In this document: piece by piece, positions 1-8,722 of the stretch | Layout of the letters: every line of letters starts with the position of its first letter | How positions within the stretch are numbered: position 1 is the first letter of the stretch | The notes under the pieces: model-generated | What the model was told of the DNA's origin: nothing | Databases searched by the model: none | Seen by the model: the letters and a program-made list of their open reading frames with translations, nothing else | Translations under genes and position numbers: made by a program | Origin: Daejeonella sp. JGW-45 | GTDB taxonomy: Bacteria; Bacteroidota; Bacteroidia; Sphingobacteriales; Sphingobacteriaceae | DNA: 64,000 nt | Assembly (NCBI RefSeq): GCF_029360805.1 | Contig: NZ_JARKNC010000003.1 | Span: 186,001 to 250,000 of the forward strand | Direction of reading: 5' to 3'

Positions 1-347
1 CTTTTAATCTGACCAGTACTGATCAGCACTTGCAGGGCTTCAAAATTGCCGCCCCAATATATTCCATCGCGTATTTCAATTCCGCTGTTCAGCTTATCGT
101 AACAGGAATGGATAAAATGAAGTGTGTCATTAGCTACAGGGCCGCCAATAAATACCGGCAGTCCGCAACTTGAATCCGGAAGCAGATCGCTCACGATCAA
201 ATTACTCCTTTGATTCAATATAAAACCTATCGCACCCTGCTCTTCAATCTCAGTTAAGAGAACAACCGAACGTTTAAAATTGGGATCAAGCATAAATGGC
301 TCTGAAACAAGCAGGGTTCCTTTTTTTGGTTTAATGGGACTTAGCAT
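1..347 (-). CDS. YqgE/AlgH family protein (partial)
   Basis: The frame is open from the ATG at 347 to the window edge, so about 115 N-terminal residues are visible and the C-terminus is outside. Family features are 'DPNFKRSVVLL' at about residue 21, 'GAIGFILNQ' at about 38 and 'FIGGPVANDTLHFIHS' at about 66, which match the conserved core of YqgE/AlgH proteins. The family is widespread, cytosolic and of unsettled function (a transcriptional role was proposed for AlgH in Pseudomonas). It is divergent from pdxH, with about 220 bp between. The family call is firm; function is unknown. Confidence 0.85.
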   Translation of the reverse strand, partial: MLSPIKPKKGTLLVSEPFMLDPNFKRSVVLLTEIEEQGAIGFILNQRSNLIVSDLLPDSSCGLPVFIGGPVANDTLHFIHSCYDKLNSGIEIRDGIYWGGNFEALQVLISTGQIK

Positions 348-379
348 AGGGCTTGGGTTTTGGGCTGCGAGCTTTCTTG

Positions 380-387
380 CAAACGTA
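380..387 (-). promoter_or_regulatory. -7 box for the YqgE/AlgH gene
   Basis: On the minus strand the octamer is TACGTTTG, an exact match to the Bacteroidota -7 consensus TAnnTTTG, 33 bp upstream of the ATG at 347. No good -33 TTG is seen at the usual distance, so this is a motif match only. Confidence 0.4.
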
Positions 388-515
388 CGAGGTTTGGCTT
401 TGTTTTAAAAATAAGAGTTTATAAGCTGATTTCCCACAGCCTGTAGCGAAAGTCCAACGCTCATTTTCACAATTGATAATTATCCGCGAAATGATAAATT
501 CAAGCGGGCATTTAT

Positions 516-523
516 TAAGTTTG
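516..523 (+). promoter_or_regulatory. -7 box for the pdxH-nuoCD group
   Basis: TAAGTTTG matches the Bacteroidota TAnnTTTG box exactly and lies 44 bp before the pdxH ATG. A -33 TTG at the expected distance is not obvious. Confidence 0.4.
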
Positions 524-567
524 CACAGGGGAATACTTTCCCGGGACACATTGCTAATTATTACAGG

Positions 568-1221
568 ATGTCAGTAGAAAAAGAAGTTATTGAAAATCTT
601 CGCCAGGAATACTGCTCTGAAAATTTATCAGAGAAGGATGTGGCAAAAGATCCAATTAAACAATTCGGAAAGTGGTTTAAGGAAGCAATGGACTCGGGTA
701 TACAAGAACCGAATGCCATGACCCTCGCAACGACGACTATTGACAGGAAACCCTCTGCCAGGATCGTTTTATTAAAAGGCTACGAGGAAAGGGGCTTTAT
801 CTTTTACAGCAACTATTTAAGTGCCAAAGGGAAAGAGATGGCTAAGAACCCTGTAGTTGCTCTGGTGTTCTTCTGGCCTGAACTTGCCAGGCAGGTTCGG
901 ATTGAGGGAACCGTTGAAAAATTATCAAAAGAAGAATCTGAAAAGTATTTTTATTCACGTCCAAAGGGAAGCCAGATAGGCGCTGTCGTATCTCCGCAAA
1001 GCCAGGTGATAGAAAACCGGGCTACGCTCGAGAAAAGCTGGGAAGAAATGGAACTCCGTTACGAAAATAAAAATATACCTAAACCGGCTTATTGGGGCGG
1101 ATATGTGGTTAAGCCACAGGTTATAGAATTCTGGCAAGGCCGGCCAAGCAGGCTTCACGACCGGATAGTTTATAAGAAAGCGGATAAACAGAGCTGGAAG
1201 ATCGTTAGGCTGGCTCCCTGA
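568..1221 (+). CDS. pdxH: Pyridoxamine 5'-phosphate oxidase
   Basis: This is the FMN enzyme that oxidises pyridoxamine or pyridoxine 5'-phosphate to pyridoxal 5'-phosphate in the cytosol. At 217 aa it is the usual full length. The FMN-binding segment 'SARIVLLKGYEERGFIFYSN' lies at about residues 64-83, the substrate-loop region 'RQVRIEGTVEKL' near 111, and the conserved C-terminus 'FWQGRPSRLHDR' plus 'WKIVRLAP' closes the protein. The ATG at 568 follows a TAAGTTTG promoter box. The stop is 6 bp before nuoC, so the three genes 568-2941 are probably cotranscribed, an unusual pairing of vitamin B6 salvage with respiratory genes. Confidence 0.95.
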   Translation: MSVEKEVIENLRQEYCSENLSEKDVAKDPIKQFGKWFKEAMDSGIQEPNAMTLATTTIDRKPSARIVLLKGYEERGFIFYSNYLSAKGKEMAKNPVVALVFFWPELARQVRIEGTVEKLSKEESEKYFYSRPKGSQIGAVVSPQSQVIENRATLEKSWEEMELRYENKNIPKPAYWGGYVVKPQVIEFWQGRPSRLHDRIVYKKADKQSWKIVRLAP

Positions 1222-1227
1222 TTTGAT

Positions 1228-1725
1228 ATGACTTTCTCAGAAGTAAAAGAGTTATTAATTGCGAAGTTCGGTGCGGATGTTATTGTTGACGAACAAAGCA
1301 CCGGTCTTCAGCCCGCGCTGTTCATTAAACCGGAGCTGATCGCTGAAGTTTGTCTTGAGCTGCGCGATAACGAACAAACTTATTTCGACTTCCTGTCCTG
1401 CCTTACCGGTGTGGATCACGGCGTGGAAGCAAATAAATTCTCGGTTGTTTATCATTTAGCATCCATACCCTATAAGTCGCAACTGACGTTAAAGGTGGTT
1501 AAGGATCACGACCGCAGCCAGGCTACGCTCCCCTCTTTCCTGACCGTAACTGAAGTTTGGAGAACGGCCGAATGGCATGAACGCGAAGCATTTGATTTGA
1601 CGGGAATTTTCTTTGAAGGTAACCCCGATCTCAGGAGGATACTTCTTCCTGACGATTGGGAAGGCTATCCTTTGAGGAAAGATTACGTTGCAGCGGAAGA
1701 ATATAAAGGGATCAAAATAAAGTAA
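1228..1725 (+). CDS. nuoC: NADH-quinone oxidoreductase subunit C
   Basis: This is the 30-kDa-type subunit of the hydrophilic arm of respiratory complex I. It has 165 aa, typical for unfused NuoC. The diagnostic C-terminal signature is present: '[12 protein letters not shown]' followed by '[20 protein letters not shown]' at about residues 112-150. It starts 6 bp after pdxH and is followed 19 bp later by nuoD. No other nuo genes flank this pair in the window, so in this genome complex I genes must be at least partly encoded elsewhere. Confidence 0.95.
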   Translation: MTFSEVKELLIAKFGADVIVDEQSTGLQPALFIKPELIAEVCLELRDNEQTYFDFLSCLTGVDHGVEANKFSVVYHLASIPYKSQLTLKVVKDHDRSQATLPSFLTVTEVWRTAEWHEREAFDLTGIFFEGNPDLRRILLPDDWEGYPLRKDYVAAEEYKGIKIK

Positions 1726-1744
1726 CAAGCCGGTTTCTCTCACA

Positions 1745-2941
1745 ATGGATCATATTAATATGCTTTCAGGCAAAACCAGATACTCTCAGTTAACCGAACA
1801 TCTTGAACCGGAAGAGATGATCATTAATATGGGACCTCAGCACCCGTCTACGCATGGCGTATTGAGGCTGGAACTGATCACAGATGGTGAGATCGTAAAA
1901 GAAGTGATCCCACACATGGGTTACCTGCACAGATGTTTTGAAAAGCATTGTGAAAGCCTTAGCTACCAACAGATCATCCCTTTCGTAGACCGCATGGATT
2001 ACCTGGCGTCGATGAACAATGACCATGCTTTTGTAATGGGTGTTGAGAAAATGCTGGGAATAGACAAAGATATCCCGAAAAGGATTGAATACATACGTGT
2101 TTTAGTTTGTGAACTAAACCGGATCGGCTCGCATCTGATCGCTATTGGTACGTACGGAATTGATATAGGAGCCTTTACTCCATTTTTATGGTGTTTTCGC
2201 GACAGGGAGCACATCATGAATATGCTTGAATGGGCTTCCGGGTCGAGGATGCTTTATAATTACATTTGGATCGGCGGCTTATTTTATGACCTGCCGGTTG
2301 GTTTTGAAGAACGGTGTAAAGAGTTCATCGACTATTTTAAGCCCAAATTGAAGGAGCTTAACGAGCTTCTCACAGATAACCAGATCTTCATCGACAGGAC
2401 TGCGGGGGTTGGAATACTGCCACTCAGTGTAGCCATTGATTATGGCTGTTCAGGACCTATGCTTCGAGGCTCAGGATTAAAGTGGGACTTACGCCGGGTG
2501 GATGAGTATTCGGTATACCCTGAGCTTGAATTTGAAATTCCCGTAGGTAAAGGTGAAATGGGTAAATCGGGCGATTGCTGGGACCGGTATAAGGTTCGCG
2601 TGGATGAAATAGTACAATCAGTGCATATTATCGAACAGTGCCTTGAACGTCTTCAAAAGGACTTAAAACGAAGTCCTGACTTTGACCCACGTGCTAAACT
2701 TCCTAAAAAGATCATACCTAAGGAGCAGGATTTTTACATACGTGCCGAAAATCCCAAGGGAGAGCTTGGCTATTATTTTATTACGGATGGGAAAACTGAG
2801 ATACCGAAACGGGTGAAAGCCCGGGCGCCTAGCTTCAATAATCTTTCTGTCCTGCAGGAGCTGGGACGGGGTGTATTAATAGCAGACCTTATTGCTATCC
2901 TGGGATCGATTGATATTGTGCTTGGGGAAGTGGACCGATAG
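1745..2941 (+). CDS. nuoD: NADH-quinone oxidoreductase subunit D
   Basis: This is the 49-kDa subunit that forms the quinone site with NuoB. It has 398 aa. The N-terminal hallmark '[18 protein letters not shown]' at about residues 27-44 and '[12 protein letters not shown]' at about 56 are intact, as are '[20 protein letters not shown]' near 126 and the C-terminal '[18 protein letters not shown]'. It is a separate gene, not a NuoCD fusion. It ends where an inverted heptad-repeat block begins, and the next gene is convergent and unrelated, so nuoE and the rest do not follow. Confidence 0.96.
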   Translation: MDHINMLSGKTRYSQLTEHLEPEEMIINMGPQHPSTHGVLRLELITDGEIVKEVIPHMGYLHRCFEKHCESLSYQQIIPFVDRMDYLASMNNDHAFVMGVEKMLGIDKDIPKRIEYIRVLVCELNRIGSHLIAIGTYGIDIGAFTPFLWCFRDREHIMNMLEWASGSRMLYNYIWIGGLFYDLPVGFEERCKEFIDYFKPKLKELNELLTDNQIFIDRTAGVGILPLSVAIDYGCSGPMLRGSGLKWDLRRVDEYSVYPELEFEIPVGKGEMGKSGDCWDRYKVRVDEIVQSVHIIEQCLERLQKDLKRSPDFDPRAKLPKKIIPKEQDFYIRAENPKGELGYYFITDGKTEIPKRVKARAPSFNNLSVLQELGRGVLIADLIAILGSIDIVLGEVDR

Positions 2942-3050
2942 CTGTGGGCTGTGGGTTATGGGAAATGAGCTATGGGACGCTTATAAAACAATGACCGACC
3001 GCTTGGTACGTCTGCAAAAGCTCACAGCTCACAGCTGATAGCTCACAGCC
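2941..3050. repeat. Inverted arms of 7-nt repeats (GCTGTGR) between convergent genes
   Basis: The left arm (2941-2977) reads as consecutive heptamers GCTGTGG, GCTGTGG, GTTATGG, GAAATGA, GCTATGG. The right arm (3017-3050) read on the minus strand is GCTGTGA, GCTATCA, GCTGTGA, GCTGTGA. A spacer of about 40 bp separates them, so the transcript could fold into a long imperfect hairpin between nuoD and the convergent protease gene. It fills the whole intergenic gap and may double as a bidirectional terminator, although there is no T run. Confidence 0.7.
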
Positions 3051-4145
3051 CTAATACACCTTCACCATGAAAATATATGGTTCCAGTTTCTTTATTTGAT
3101 CCTGACGGCTCAATCCCGTTAACGTATTTCGCTTATTGAGAACAAGTTTGTTTTCAAGCGAATCCTGAGGAATAGCGGCAATCGATTCTAAAATATAATT
3201 TGACTTGATCGCAAAAGCAGCTCCGTCGGCAAATTTTTGCTTGCCATTTATGATACCTACAACATTCCCTTTACTATCAAGCAGCGGTCCCCCACTGTTA
3301 CCGGGATTTACGGGTATAGATACCTGATAGGCAACTGTATCTCCGGCAAAGCCATTGCGTGAGCTTACGTAGCCTTCACCGTAAACCTGGTCATCTCTTG
3401 GAAAACCAATAGTGTAGACTGTCTGTCCCACATCAGATGCAGACTTCTTAAATGTATACGGAAGAGTAGCTAGCTTGAATGCTGGATCTACAATCTGCAA
3501 AACAGCTATGTCGTGTGCCGGGTCAGTGTAGATCTGTCTAACTTTAAAAGCTTCTCCCAAGGAATTCTGAACATATACCGAATCTGCACCTTTTATTACG
3601 TGATAATTAGTAACCACATAACCATTTGAAGAAAGCGCAAAACCGGTTCCACCAAATTGACCCGGATTAGCCGGAGCTTTAGACGGTTTATCGCCAATGT
3701 TTTTAATCAATGCATTTTGAGAACGCTTAATACTATTGATCTCCCGACGCATTTGCGTATAGTTAGTGGAAATGGCCTCAGAAAAATATCCTGTCATAAA
3801 CAATGTCCCAAACACTGCCACCATAGCGACGGTAGCAGCTATTGCCGTACTAACACGATATTTGGCCCATAAGCGGTGGATCAAAGGAAGTTCCGGTTTC
3901 GCTTCTCTTTTTAATGCATCGATATCAATTTCTTCATAAATGGCATTCATATCTGATGTAAGCTGGACGCGCTCCCCGTATTCCTTTAAATGCCTAACCA
4001 GGTTTTCATGTTCAACCACGTTTAGATCAAACGCAGGATCGTTATTTCTTTTCTGCTGAAAATCAGAACGTTCGGCAGGTGTTAACTCATCCCTTAAGTA
4101 TGCGTCGATCAGATTAGTTATTTCAGTATCCTTATTCATCGCCAT
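3051..4145 (-). CDS. Membrane-anchored trypsin-like serine protease with anti-sigma-like N-terminus
   Basis: This is a predicted single-pass membrane protein of about 364 aa. Residues 1-95 are cytosolic and acidic, including 'ITNLIDAYLRDELTPAERSDF', which resembles the start of anti-sigma factors. A transmembrane helix follows at about 98-119. Residues 165-340 form an S1C/HtrA-like protease domain outside. The catalytic triad is visible: His182 in 'VTNYHVIKG', Asp212 in 'PAHDIAVL' and Ser284 in 'NPGNSGGPLL'. No PDZ domain is seen. The ATG at 4145 (or 4139) is preferred because it lies just after the sigma-factor stop at 4151; a start at 4190 would overlap that gene by 40 bp. The tight link to a sigma factor suggests a proteolytic or sensing role in its control (inference). 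Confidence 0.8.
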   Translation of the reverse strand: MAMNKDTEITNLIDAYLRDELTPAERSDFQQKRNNDPAFDLNVVEHENLVRHLKEYGERVQLTSDMNAIYEEIDIDALKREAKPELPLIHRLWAKYRVSTAIAATVAMVAVFGTLFMTGYFSEAISTNYTQMRREINSIKRSQNALIKNIGDKPSKAPANPGQFGGTGFALSSNGYVVTNYHVIKGADSVYVQNSLGEAFKVRQIYTDPAHDIAVLQIVDPAFKLATLPYTFKKSASDVGQTVYTIGFPRDDQVYGEGYVSSRNGFAGDTVAYQVSIPVNPGNSGGPLLDSKGNVVGIINGKQKFADGAAFAIKSNYILESIAAIPQDSLENKLVLNKRNTLTGLSRQDQIKKLEPYIFMVKVY

Positions 4146-4150
4146 TTTTA

Positions 4151-4717
4151 TTATGACTGAAAAAAAATCTTTTTCAGTCGCTGCAGACATTTATATTTTT
4201 GAGTCTTGGCATTATCCGCATTGGTATAGCCAAACTTCTCAGAGATCTCCTGCATAGACCTGTTTTGAAGATAGTAGTCCTCTATAATAGTTTTACACGG
4301 CTCACCCAATTGCTTAAGCGCCTGCTCCATCAGATGGAACTGCCTGTCTTTTTCTTCGTGTTTCTCAAGATCGTCCTCAACAGGGATAAACTCAGAGAAA
4401 TCTTCTACATTCCGCATATTACGACTCTGGGCGTTTAACCGCTTCAGCCATAAACGCCGGCAGACAGAATAAATGAAAGTTTTAAGCTTGCTGTTCAGCT
4501 CAAAATTTCCACTTTTGACTTTATTATAAAGAACGATAACCGACTCCTGAAAAACGTCTTTAGCGTCATCTTCGTTCCCGTTATTATTAAGTACCAATTG
4601 CAGCACCATCGGGAAATAAGTCTTATAAAGCCGGTTGAGTATATCTTTAGAGTCGTTCAGTATCCCAAGTATGATCTCATTATCTGCTGGAAGTGAACTT
4701 TTTATCTCTTTTCTCAC
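4151..4717 (-). CDS. ECF-type RNA polymerase sigma factor
   Basis: The protein has 188 aa with sigma region 2 at about residues 25-95 ('DDAKDVFQESVIVLYNKV', then 'LKTFIYSVCRRLWLKRL') and region 4 at about 130-185 ('CKTIIEDYYLQNRSMQEISE', then 'KTQKYKCLQRLKKIF'). The only in-frame start is GTG at 4717; the next Met is at residue 37, inside region 2. A good promoter lies 40-68 bp upstream. It is coupled to the protease gene downstream, with 5 bp between stop and start, giving a probable sigma/anti-sigma pair. Target genes are not evident; the divergent lipoprotein gene at 4856 is one candidate. Confidence 0.88.
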   Translation of the reverse strand: MRKEIKSSLPADNEIILGILNDSKDILNRLYKTYFPMVLQLVLNNNGNEDDAKDVFQESVIVLYNKVKSGNFELNSKLKTFIYSVCRRLWLKRLNAQSRNMRNVEDFSEFIPVEDDLEKHEEKDRQFHLMEQALKQLGEPCKTIIEDYYLQNRSMQEISEKFGYTNADNAKTQKYKCLQRLKKIFFQS

Positions 4718-4756
4718 TATTAATACTGTTTAGGCGGAATTGTAACCCAATGATAG

Positions 4757-4785
4757 CAAAAATATTTTTTTATATTTTTTTCAAA
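4757..4785 (-). promoter_or_regulatory. Promoter of the sigma-factor/protease operon
   Basis: Read on the minus strand, TTTG is followed by 17 nt and then TATTTTTG, an exact match to the Bacteroidota pattern TTG-N17-23-TAnnTTTG. The spacer is almost pure A/T. It lies 40 bp upstream of the GTG start at 4717. Confidence 0.6.
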
Positions 4786-4855
4786 TCGCAGGGTTACCTT
4801 TTTAGCTAACGGGTATTAAGTGTAAATTATTTAAATAACTTTTAACCACTAAACA

Positions 4856-5053
4856 ATGAAAAATCTATTCAAATTTGGTTTCTTAGCTTTAGCTATCTCT
4901 TTATCAGTTGCTGCTTGTAACTCTAACAAAACTGAAGAAGCTGCTGCTGACACAATTGATTCTACTGCAGAAGTAACTACTGATTCTTTAGAAGCTCAAA
5001 TTGACACTGTTGATTCAGCTGCAGCTGCTGCTGTTGATTCAGTTCAAAACTAA
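4856..5053 (+). CDS. Small acidic low-complexity lipoprotein
   Basis: The protein has 65 aa. A type II signal peptide (residues 1-20) ends in the lipobox 'SVAAC' with Cys21. The mature part contains almost only Ala, Asp, Glu, Ser, Thr and Val, with spaced 'DT.DS' words, one Lys and no aromatic residues, so it is probably disordered and strongly negative. Such small lipoproteins are common in Bacteroidota and have no known function. It has its own strong terminator at 5074-5107, and its spacing from the divergent sigma factor leaves room for a separate promoter ('TAACTTTT' at about 4836). Codon use is strikingly rich in GCT and GAT, suggesting high expression. Confidence 0.75.
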   Translation: MKNLFKFGFLALAISLSVAACNSNKTEEAAADTIDSTAEVTTDSLEAQIDTVDSAAAAAVDSVQN

Positions 5054-5073
5054 TTAACCCAAAAATTACAATG

Positions 5074-5107
5074 AAAAGCTCTCTCATTAATTTGAGAGAG
5101 CTTTTTT
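5074..5107 (+). terminator. Rho-independent terminator after the small lipoprotein
   Basis: A perfect stem pairs the run AAAAGCTCTCTCA (from 5074) with TGAGAGAGCTTTT (from 5093), with a 6-nt loop, followed by a T tract at 5103-5108. It ends the 4856-5053 transcript. Confidence 0.9.
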
Positions 5108-5120
5108 TGTGCACTTTTTT

Positions 5121-5226
5121 GAGCCAGAATTAAGAGCCAAGAGTCAAGACAATTGGTTCCTATTAAACCAGGCTCTCTAGGCTTTAAGAAGCGCAGTCTT
5201 GAATCTTGATTCCTGGCTCTTGACTC
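5121..5226. repeat. Inverted arms of 7-nt repeats (GTCAAGA family)
   Basis: The left arm (5121-5150) contains heptamers AGCCAGA, ATTAAGA, GCCAAGA, GTCAAGA. The right arm (5196-5226), read on the minus strand, gives GTCAAGA, GCCAGGA, ATCAAGA, TTCAAGA. About 45 bp separates them. The layout is the same as at 2941-3050 but with a different 7-nt word, and again it lies between convergent genes. Confidence 0.7.
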
Positions 5227-5236
5227 TCCTATCCAC

Positions 5237-5266
5237 AAAAAAAACGGGTCTCTTTCGAAACCCGCT
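5237..5266 (-). terminator. Terminator of the first RND efflux operon
   Basis: On the minus strand a CGGGT/ACCCG stem with a 10-nt loop is followed by a run of eight T. It lies 23 bp beyond the stop of the RND pump gene (5289). Confidence 0.75.
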
Positions 5267-5288
5267 TTTCCACCTAATCTAAACTAAA

Positions 5289-8200
5289 CTAAATCGTTTC
5301 AGAAGTCTCTTTCTTTGAAAACAATTTTTTAAGTTTCCTTTTATTTGAATCTGCGAGAAGCAGCATACATGGAACCAATATCAGCGTCAGGAATGTTGCA
5401 AAGCTCAAACCGAAAATCATTGTCCATGATAAAGGGCCCCAGAATGCAACGTTATCCCCACCGAAATACAAATGAGGCTTAAACTCGCTGAATAAGGCTG
5501 TGAAATCTATATTCAAGCCTACCGCGAGAGGAATCAGCCCCAGCATTGTTGCCGTGGCGGTAAGTAAAACAGGCGTCATCCGCGTACGTCCGGCCTCGAG
5601 TATCGCGTCACGAACTCCCATCCCCTGCTCCAGCATCAGATCCATGAACTCTACAAGGAGAATACCGTTACGAACAACTATACCTGCCAAGGCAACGATT
5701 CCTACCCCGGACATTACTATTGACATATCCATCCGGAATATAGTAACTCCGAGTAGTACACCTATGATACTCAGACCGATCTCACTCAGAATGATCAATG
5801 GTTTGGATATCGAATTGAATTGGGCAACAAGAATAATAAGGATGAGTCCTATGGAGATCATTAAGGCCGTTCCAAGAAAGTTCATTGTTTCCTGCTGTTC
5901 CTCCTGTTCACCGGCCATTTTAACTTCTATACCAGCGGGGGTTACATATTGATCGATCTCACTCTGGATATTTGCCACCACTTCGTTCGGGTTATAATCA
6001 CCCAGAACGTTAGAAGATAAAATAATGATCCTTTTTTCCTGCTTACGCTTGATTCCTCCGTATGTGTTAACATAATCAATTGAAGCAAAAGAAGACAATG
6101 GTACCTGGCGAATAATGCCGCCCATTCCCATATCACGGTATGTCATCTTCATATTTCTCAGGGCATCCAGATTATTACGTTGTGTTTCGGTGGCACGTAA
6201 ATTAATTTCATAATCCTCATCTGCATCCCGGAATTTCGATACTTCTTTACCGAAAATTGCTGTCCGCAAATCCATACCGATCTGACCGGTTGATATACCC
6301 TCGCGGTTTGCCCTTTCACGATCTATGTCGAAGATGATCTCCGGCTTATTATTTTGAAAATCCGATTTGAGTTCTTCAACACCTGCTATCTGCTTTGAGA
6401 TCAAATATTGCTTCAGGTTTTCCGAAGTTTTAACCAACGAGTCCAGGTCATTTCCAGTGATCTCAATACTGATCGGTTTAGCTGTCGGCGGACCGCCCTG
6501 CTCCTGAGCGACGGTAATTTCGGCACCAGGAATACCCTTCACGGCCTGGCGGATCCTGTCCAGGTAGACCGACGTGCTTTCGCCTGTCCGCTTACCAAAC
6601 CCGACAAAGGCCACCGTAACTTTACCCATATTGGTATACTGTCCCTGATCCTCGCTTTGCGGATCGGTCACACCAATTGTGACGTTCGAGATAATGGACG
6701 ATACGTCAGGATTATTGCGGCCCACCACTTTTGTCACGTCTTCCTCTACCTTTTTGACAACCTCATTGGTGTATGCCTGATCAGTACCAACCGGCAGGTG
6801 AATGTAGACAAACACAAAGTTAGGATCGCTGGTTGGGAAGAATACAACTTTAGGCGGTATAGCCACCATAAGACCTATTGTAAAAAAGAACAGTCCAACA
6901 GTTCCCCAAAGAATCGCCCTCGGCCAATTCAGTGCCCAATCGAGGAATGCTACATACTTATTTTGCACATTTGGCCAAAAGACAGTTTGAAATTTCTGTA
7001 TAGCCTTGGCCAATAAAAAATGATGAAGCAGGTACAATAAGGCAACGAATACAACAAAGTTACCCAGACCAAAATCTATGAAGTAGGCTAGTAAAGCACT
7101 GCCGGCAAATATCAAAAGGGCTTTCCTGACACCCTTATCAAAACGAGGATTAACGGGGCTGTGGTCTTCTGGTTTCATAAAATCTACGGCAAACACCGGA
7201 TTAATGATATAGGCAACCACCAATGAAGCTAGCAGTGTAATGATAAGCGTCATTGGCAGGAAGAACATAAATTCTCCGATTACTCCCGGCCAGAACAGCA
7301 AGGGAACGAACGGCGCAAGGGTCGTCAGCGTTCCCGAAAGCACCGGCAAGAAGACCTCGGCGGCGGCAATTTTCGCTGCCTTTTTAATAGGAACTTTACC
7401 ATTGTCAAATATCCTGTGCGTATTCTCGATTACTACGATAGCATCATCCACTACGATCCCCAGCCCAAGGAGGAACGAGAACAATACCATCATGTTCATG
7501 GTAAAGCTAAATCCAAATAATCCGCCCAGGGCAGGCATTGCCATAAATGCAATGAACATTGATAGCGGAACTGATAATGCAACGAAAATTGCATTGGTCA
7601 CACCCATAAAGAACATCAGGATGATAGTCACAAGCGCAAACCCAATGATGATCGTATTGATCAGATCGTGTAAAGTTACACGGGTTTTATCCGACTGGTC
7701 GCCGGTGATAGTAATATTAAGGTTTTTGGGAAGTGTAGTGGCCTGCATTTCTTTAACAAGCGCATTGATCTTGTCGGACGCGTCAATCAGGTTCTCACCA
7801 CTCCTCTTCTTAACGTTCAGGGTAATCACATTCTTTCCATACAAACGCGCATAGCTTTCCTGCTCTTTAAAAGAGTCCTTAACCTCAGCAATATCCCTCA
7901 AATACACTGATGCACCTGTTGGTGTTTTAATGATAAGGTTTGCGATTTCGTCTGCTGAAGAAAATTCCTTCTTTACGTTCAGTGTCCTGCGAACACCATC
8001 CATCTTGATGGTACCTCCTGAAATCGTTAAATTTTCATATCCTACCGCACGTTCGATATCTCCAAAAGAAATTTGAGCAGCAGCCATTTTGTTAAGATCA
8101 GCATTAATCTGAACTTCCTGATCGAGCGCTCCTACAATATCCACCCCGGAAATTTCTTTCAGGCTTTCTACCCTATCCTGGATATCTTCGGCATACTTTT

Positions 8201-8681
8201 TAAGACTCTTAAGATCATAATCCCCTGAGACATTCAGATACATGATCGGCAGGTCGGAAAGGTTAATATCCATTACATCGGGATCGTTGGGGAGGTCTGT
8301 TGGCAGATCCTGACGGGCCTTATCCACGGCGTCCTTAACCCTTTGCTTTGCATCCTTTATATCAACATTGGTATTAAACTCAGCCGTTATTATAGAAAAA
8401 TCCTGGTATGAATTTGAAGTTATCTTTTTCAGGCCTGAGGTGGATTTCAGCTGTTTCTCGATCTGCTTGGTAACCAAATTCTCCATATTTGCAGGAGAAG
8501 TTCCGGGATATACAGTTTGGATAAAGATCTTCGGTATAATTACTTCGGGAAAATTCTCTTTCGGCAAACCCTTATATGAGGAATATCCTATTATGGCAAT
8601 AATGATCGTCAGCACATAAATTGCCGTCCGGTTATCAATAGCCCAACTGGATGGTTTAAAATCTTTATTTTTATCTTCCAT
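5289..8681 (-). CDS. RND efflux pump permease (AcrB-like)
   Basis: This is an inner-membrane proton-driven exporter of 1130 aa, slightly longer than AcrB. The N-terminal helix region 'NRTAIYVLTIIIAIIGYSSY' starts at about residue 17. The first porter domain follows, then TM2-6 with 'LLGLGIVVDDAIVVIENTH' at about residue 415, which carries the paired Asp residues of the proton relay. The second half has 'GIVVRNGILLVEFMDL' and a C-terminal TM bundle. It is the last gene of tetR-tolC-adaptor-pump, 41 bp after the adaptor. Extra hydrophobic segments at about residues 525-565 may add membrane contacts. The substrate cannot be read from sequence; the DD pair favours a drug/organic type over a heavy-metal (CusA) type. 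Confidence 0.93.
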   Translation of the reverse strand: MEDKNKDFKPSSWAIDNRTAIYVLTIIIAIIGYSSYKGLPKENFPEVIIPKIFIQTVYPGTSPANMENLVTKQIEKQLKSTSGLKKITSNSYQDFSIITAEFNTNVDIKDAKQRVKDAVDKARQDLPTDLPNDPDVMDINLSDLPIMYLNVSGDYDLKSLKKYAEDIQDRVESLKEISGVDIVGALDQEVQINADLNKMAAAQISFGDIERAVGYENLTISGGTIKMDGVRRTLNVKKEFSSADEIANLIIKTPTGASVYLRDIAEVKDSFKEQESYARLYGKNVITLNVKKRSGENLIDASDKINALVKEMQATTLPKNLNITITGDQSDKTRVTLHDLINTIIIGFALVTIILMFFMGVTNAIFVALSVPLSMFIAFMAMPALGGLFGFSFTMNMMVLFSFLLGLGIVVDDAIVVIENTHRIFDNGKVPIKKAAKIAAAEVFLPVLSGTLTTLAPFVPLLFWPGVIGEFMFFLPMTLIITLLASLVVAYIINPVFAVDFMKPEDHSPVNPRFDKGVRKALLIFAGSALLAYFIDFGLGNFVVFVALLYLLHHFLLAKAIQKFQTVFWPNVQNKYVAFLDWALNWPRAILWGTVGLFFFTIGLMVAIPPKVVFFPTSDPNFVFVYIHLPVGTDQAYTNEVVKKVEEDVTKVVGRNNPDVSSIISNVTIGVTDPQSEDQGQYTNMGKVTVAFVGFGKRTGESTSVYLDRIRQAVKGIPGAEITVAQEQGGPPTAKPISIEITGNDLDSLVKTSENLKQYLISKQIAGVEELKSDFQNNKPEIIFDIDRERANREGISTGQIGMDLRTAIFGKEVSKFRDADEDYEINLRATETQRNNLDALRNMKMTYRDMGMGGIIRQVPLSSFASIDYVNTYGGIKRKQEKRIIILSSNVLGDYNPNEVVANIQSEIDQYVTPAGIEVKMAGEQEEQQETMNFLGTALMISIGLILIILVAQFNSISKPLIILSEIGLSIIGVLLGVTIFRMDMSIVMSGVGIVALAGIVVRNGILLVEFMDLMLEQGMGVRDAILEAGRTRMTPVLLTATATMLGLIPLAVGLNIDFTALFSEFKPHLYFGGDNVAFWGPLSWTMIFGLSFATFLTLILVPCMLLLADSNKRKLKKLFSKKETSETI

Positions 8682-8722
8682 TTTATCTTGGTTGTTATGC
8701 TTTCTTAGAAAGCAGATAATTT

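Noticed and set aside
331-549. 72-aa minus-strand frame at the left edge
   Set aside because: It overlaps the start and promoter region of the YqgE/AlgH gene, which is in a different frame with clear family motifs.
7240-7854. 204-aa plus-strand frame inside the first RND pump
   Set aside because: It is antisense to a conserved TM-coding region; its Ser/Ile/Thr-rich composition is what a reversed membrane gene gives.
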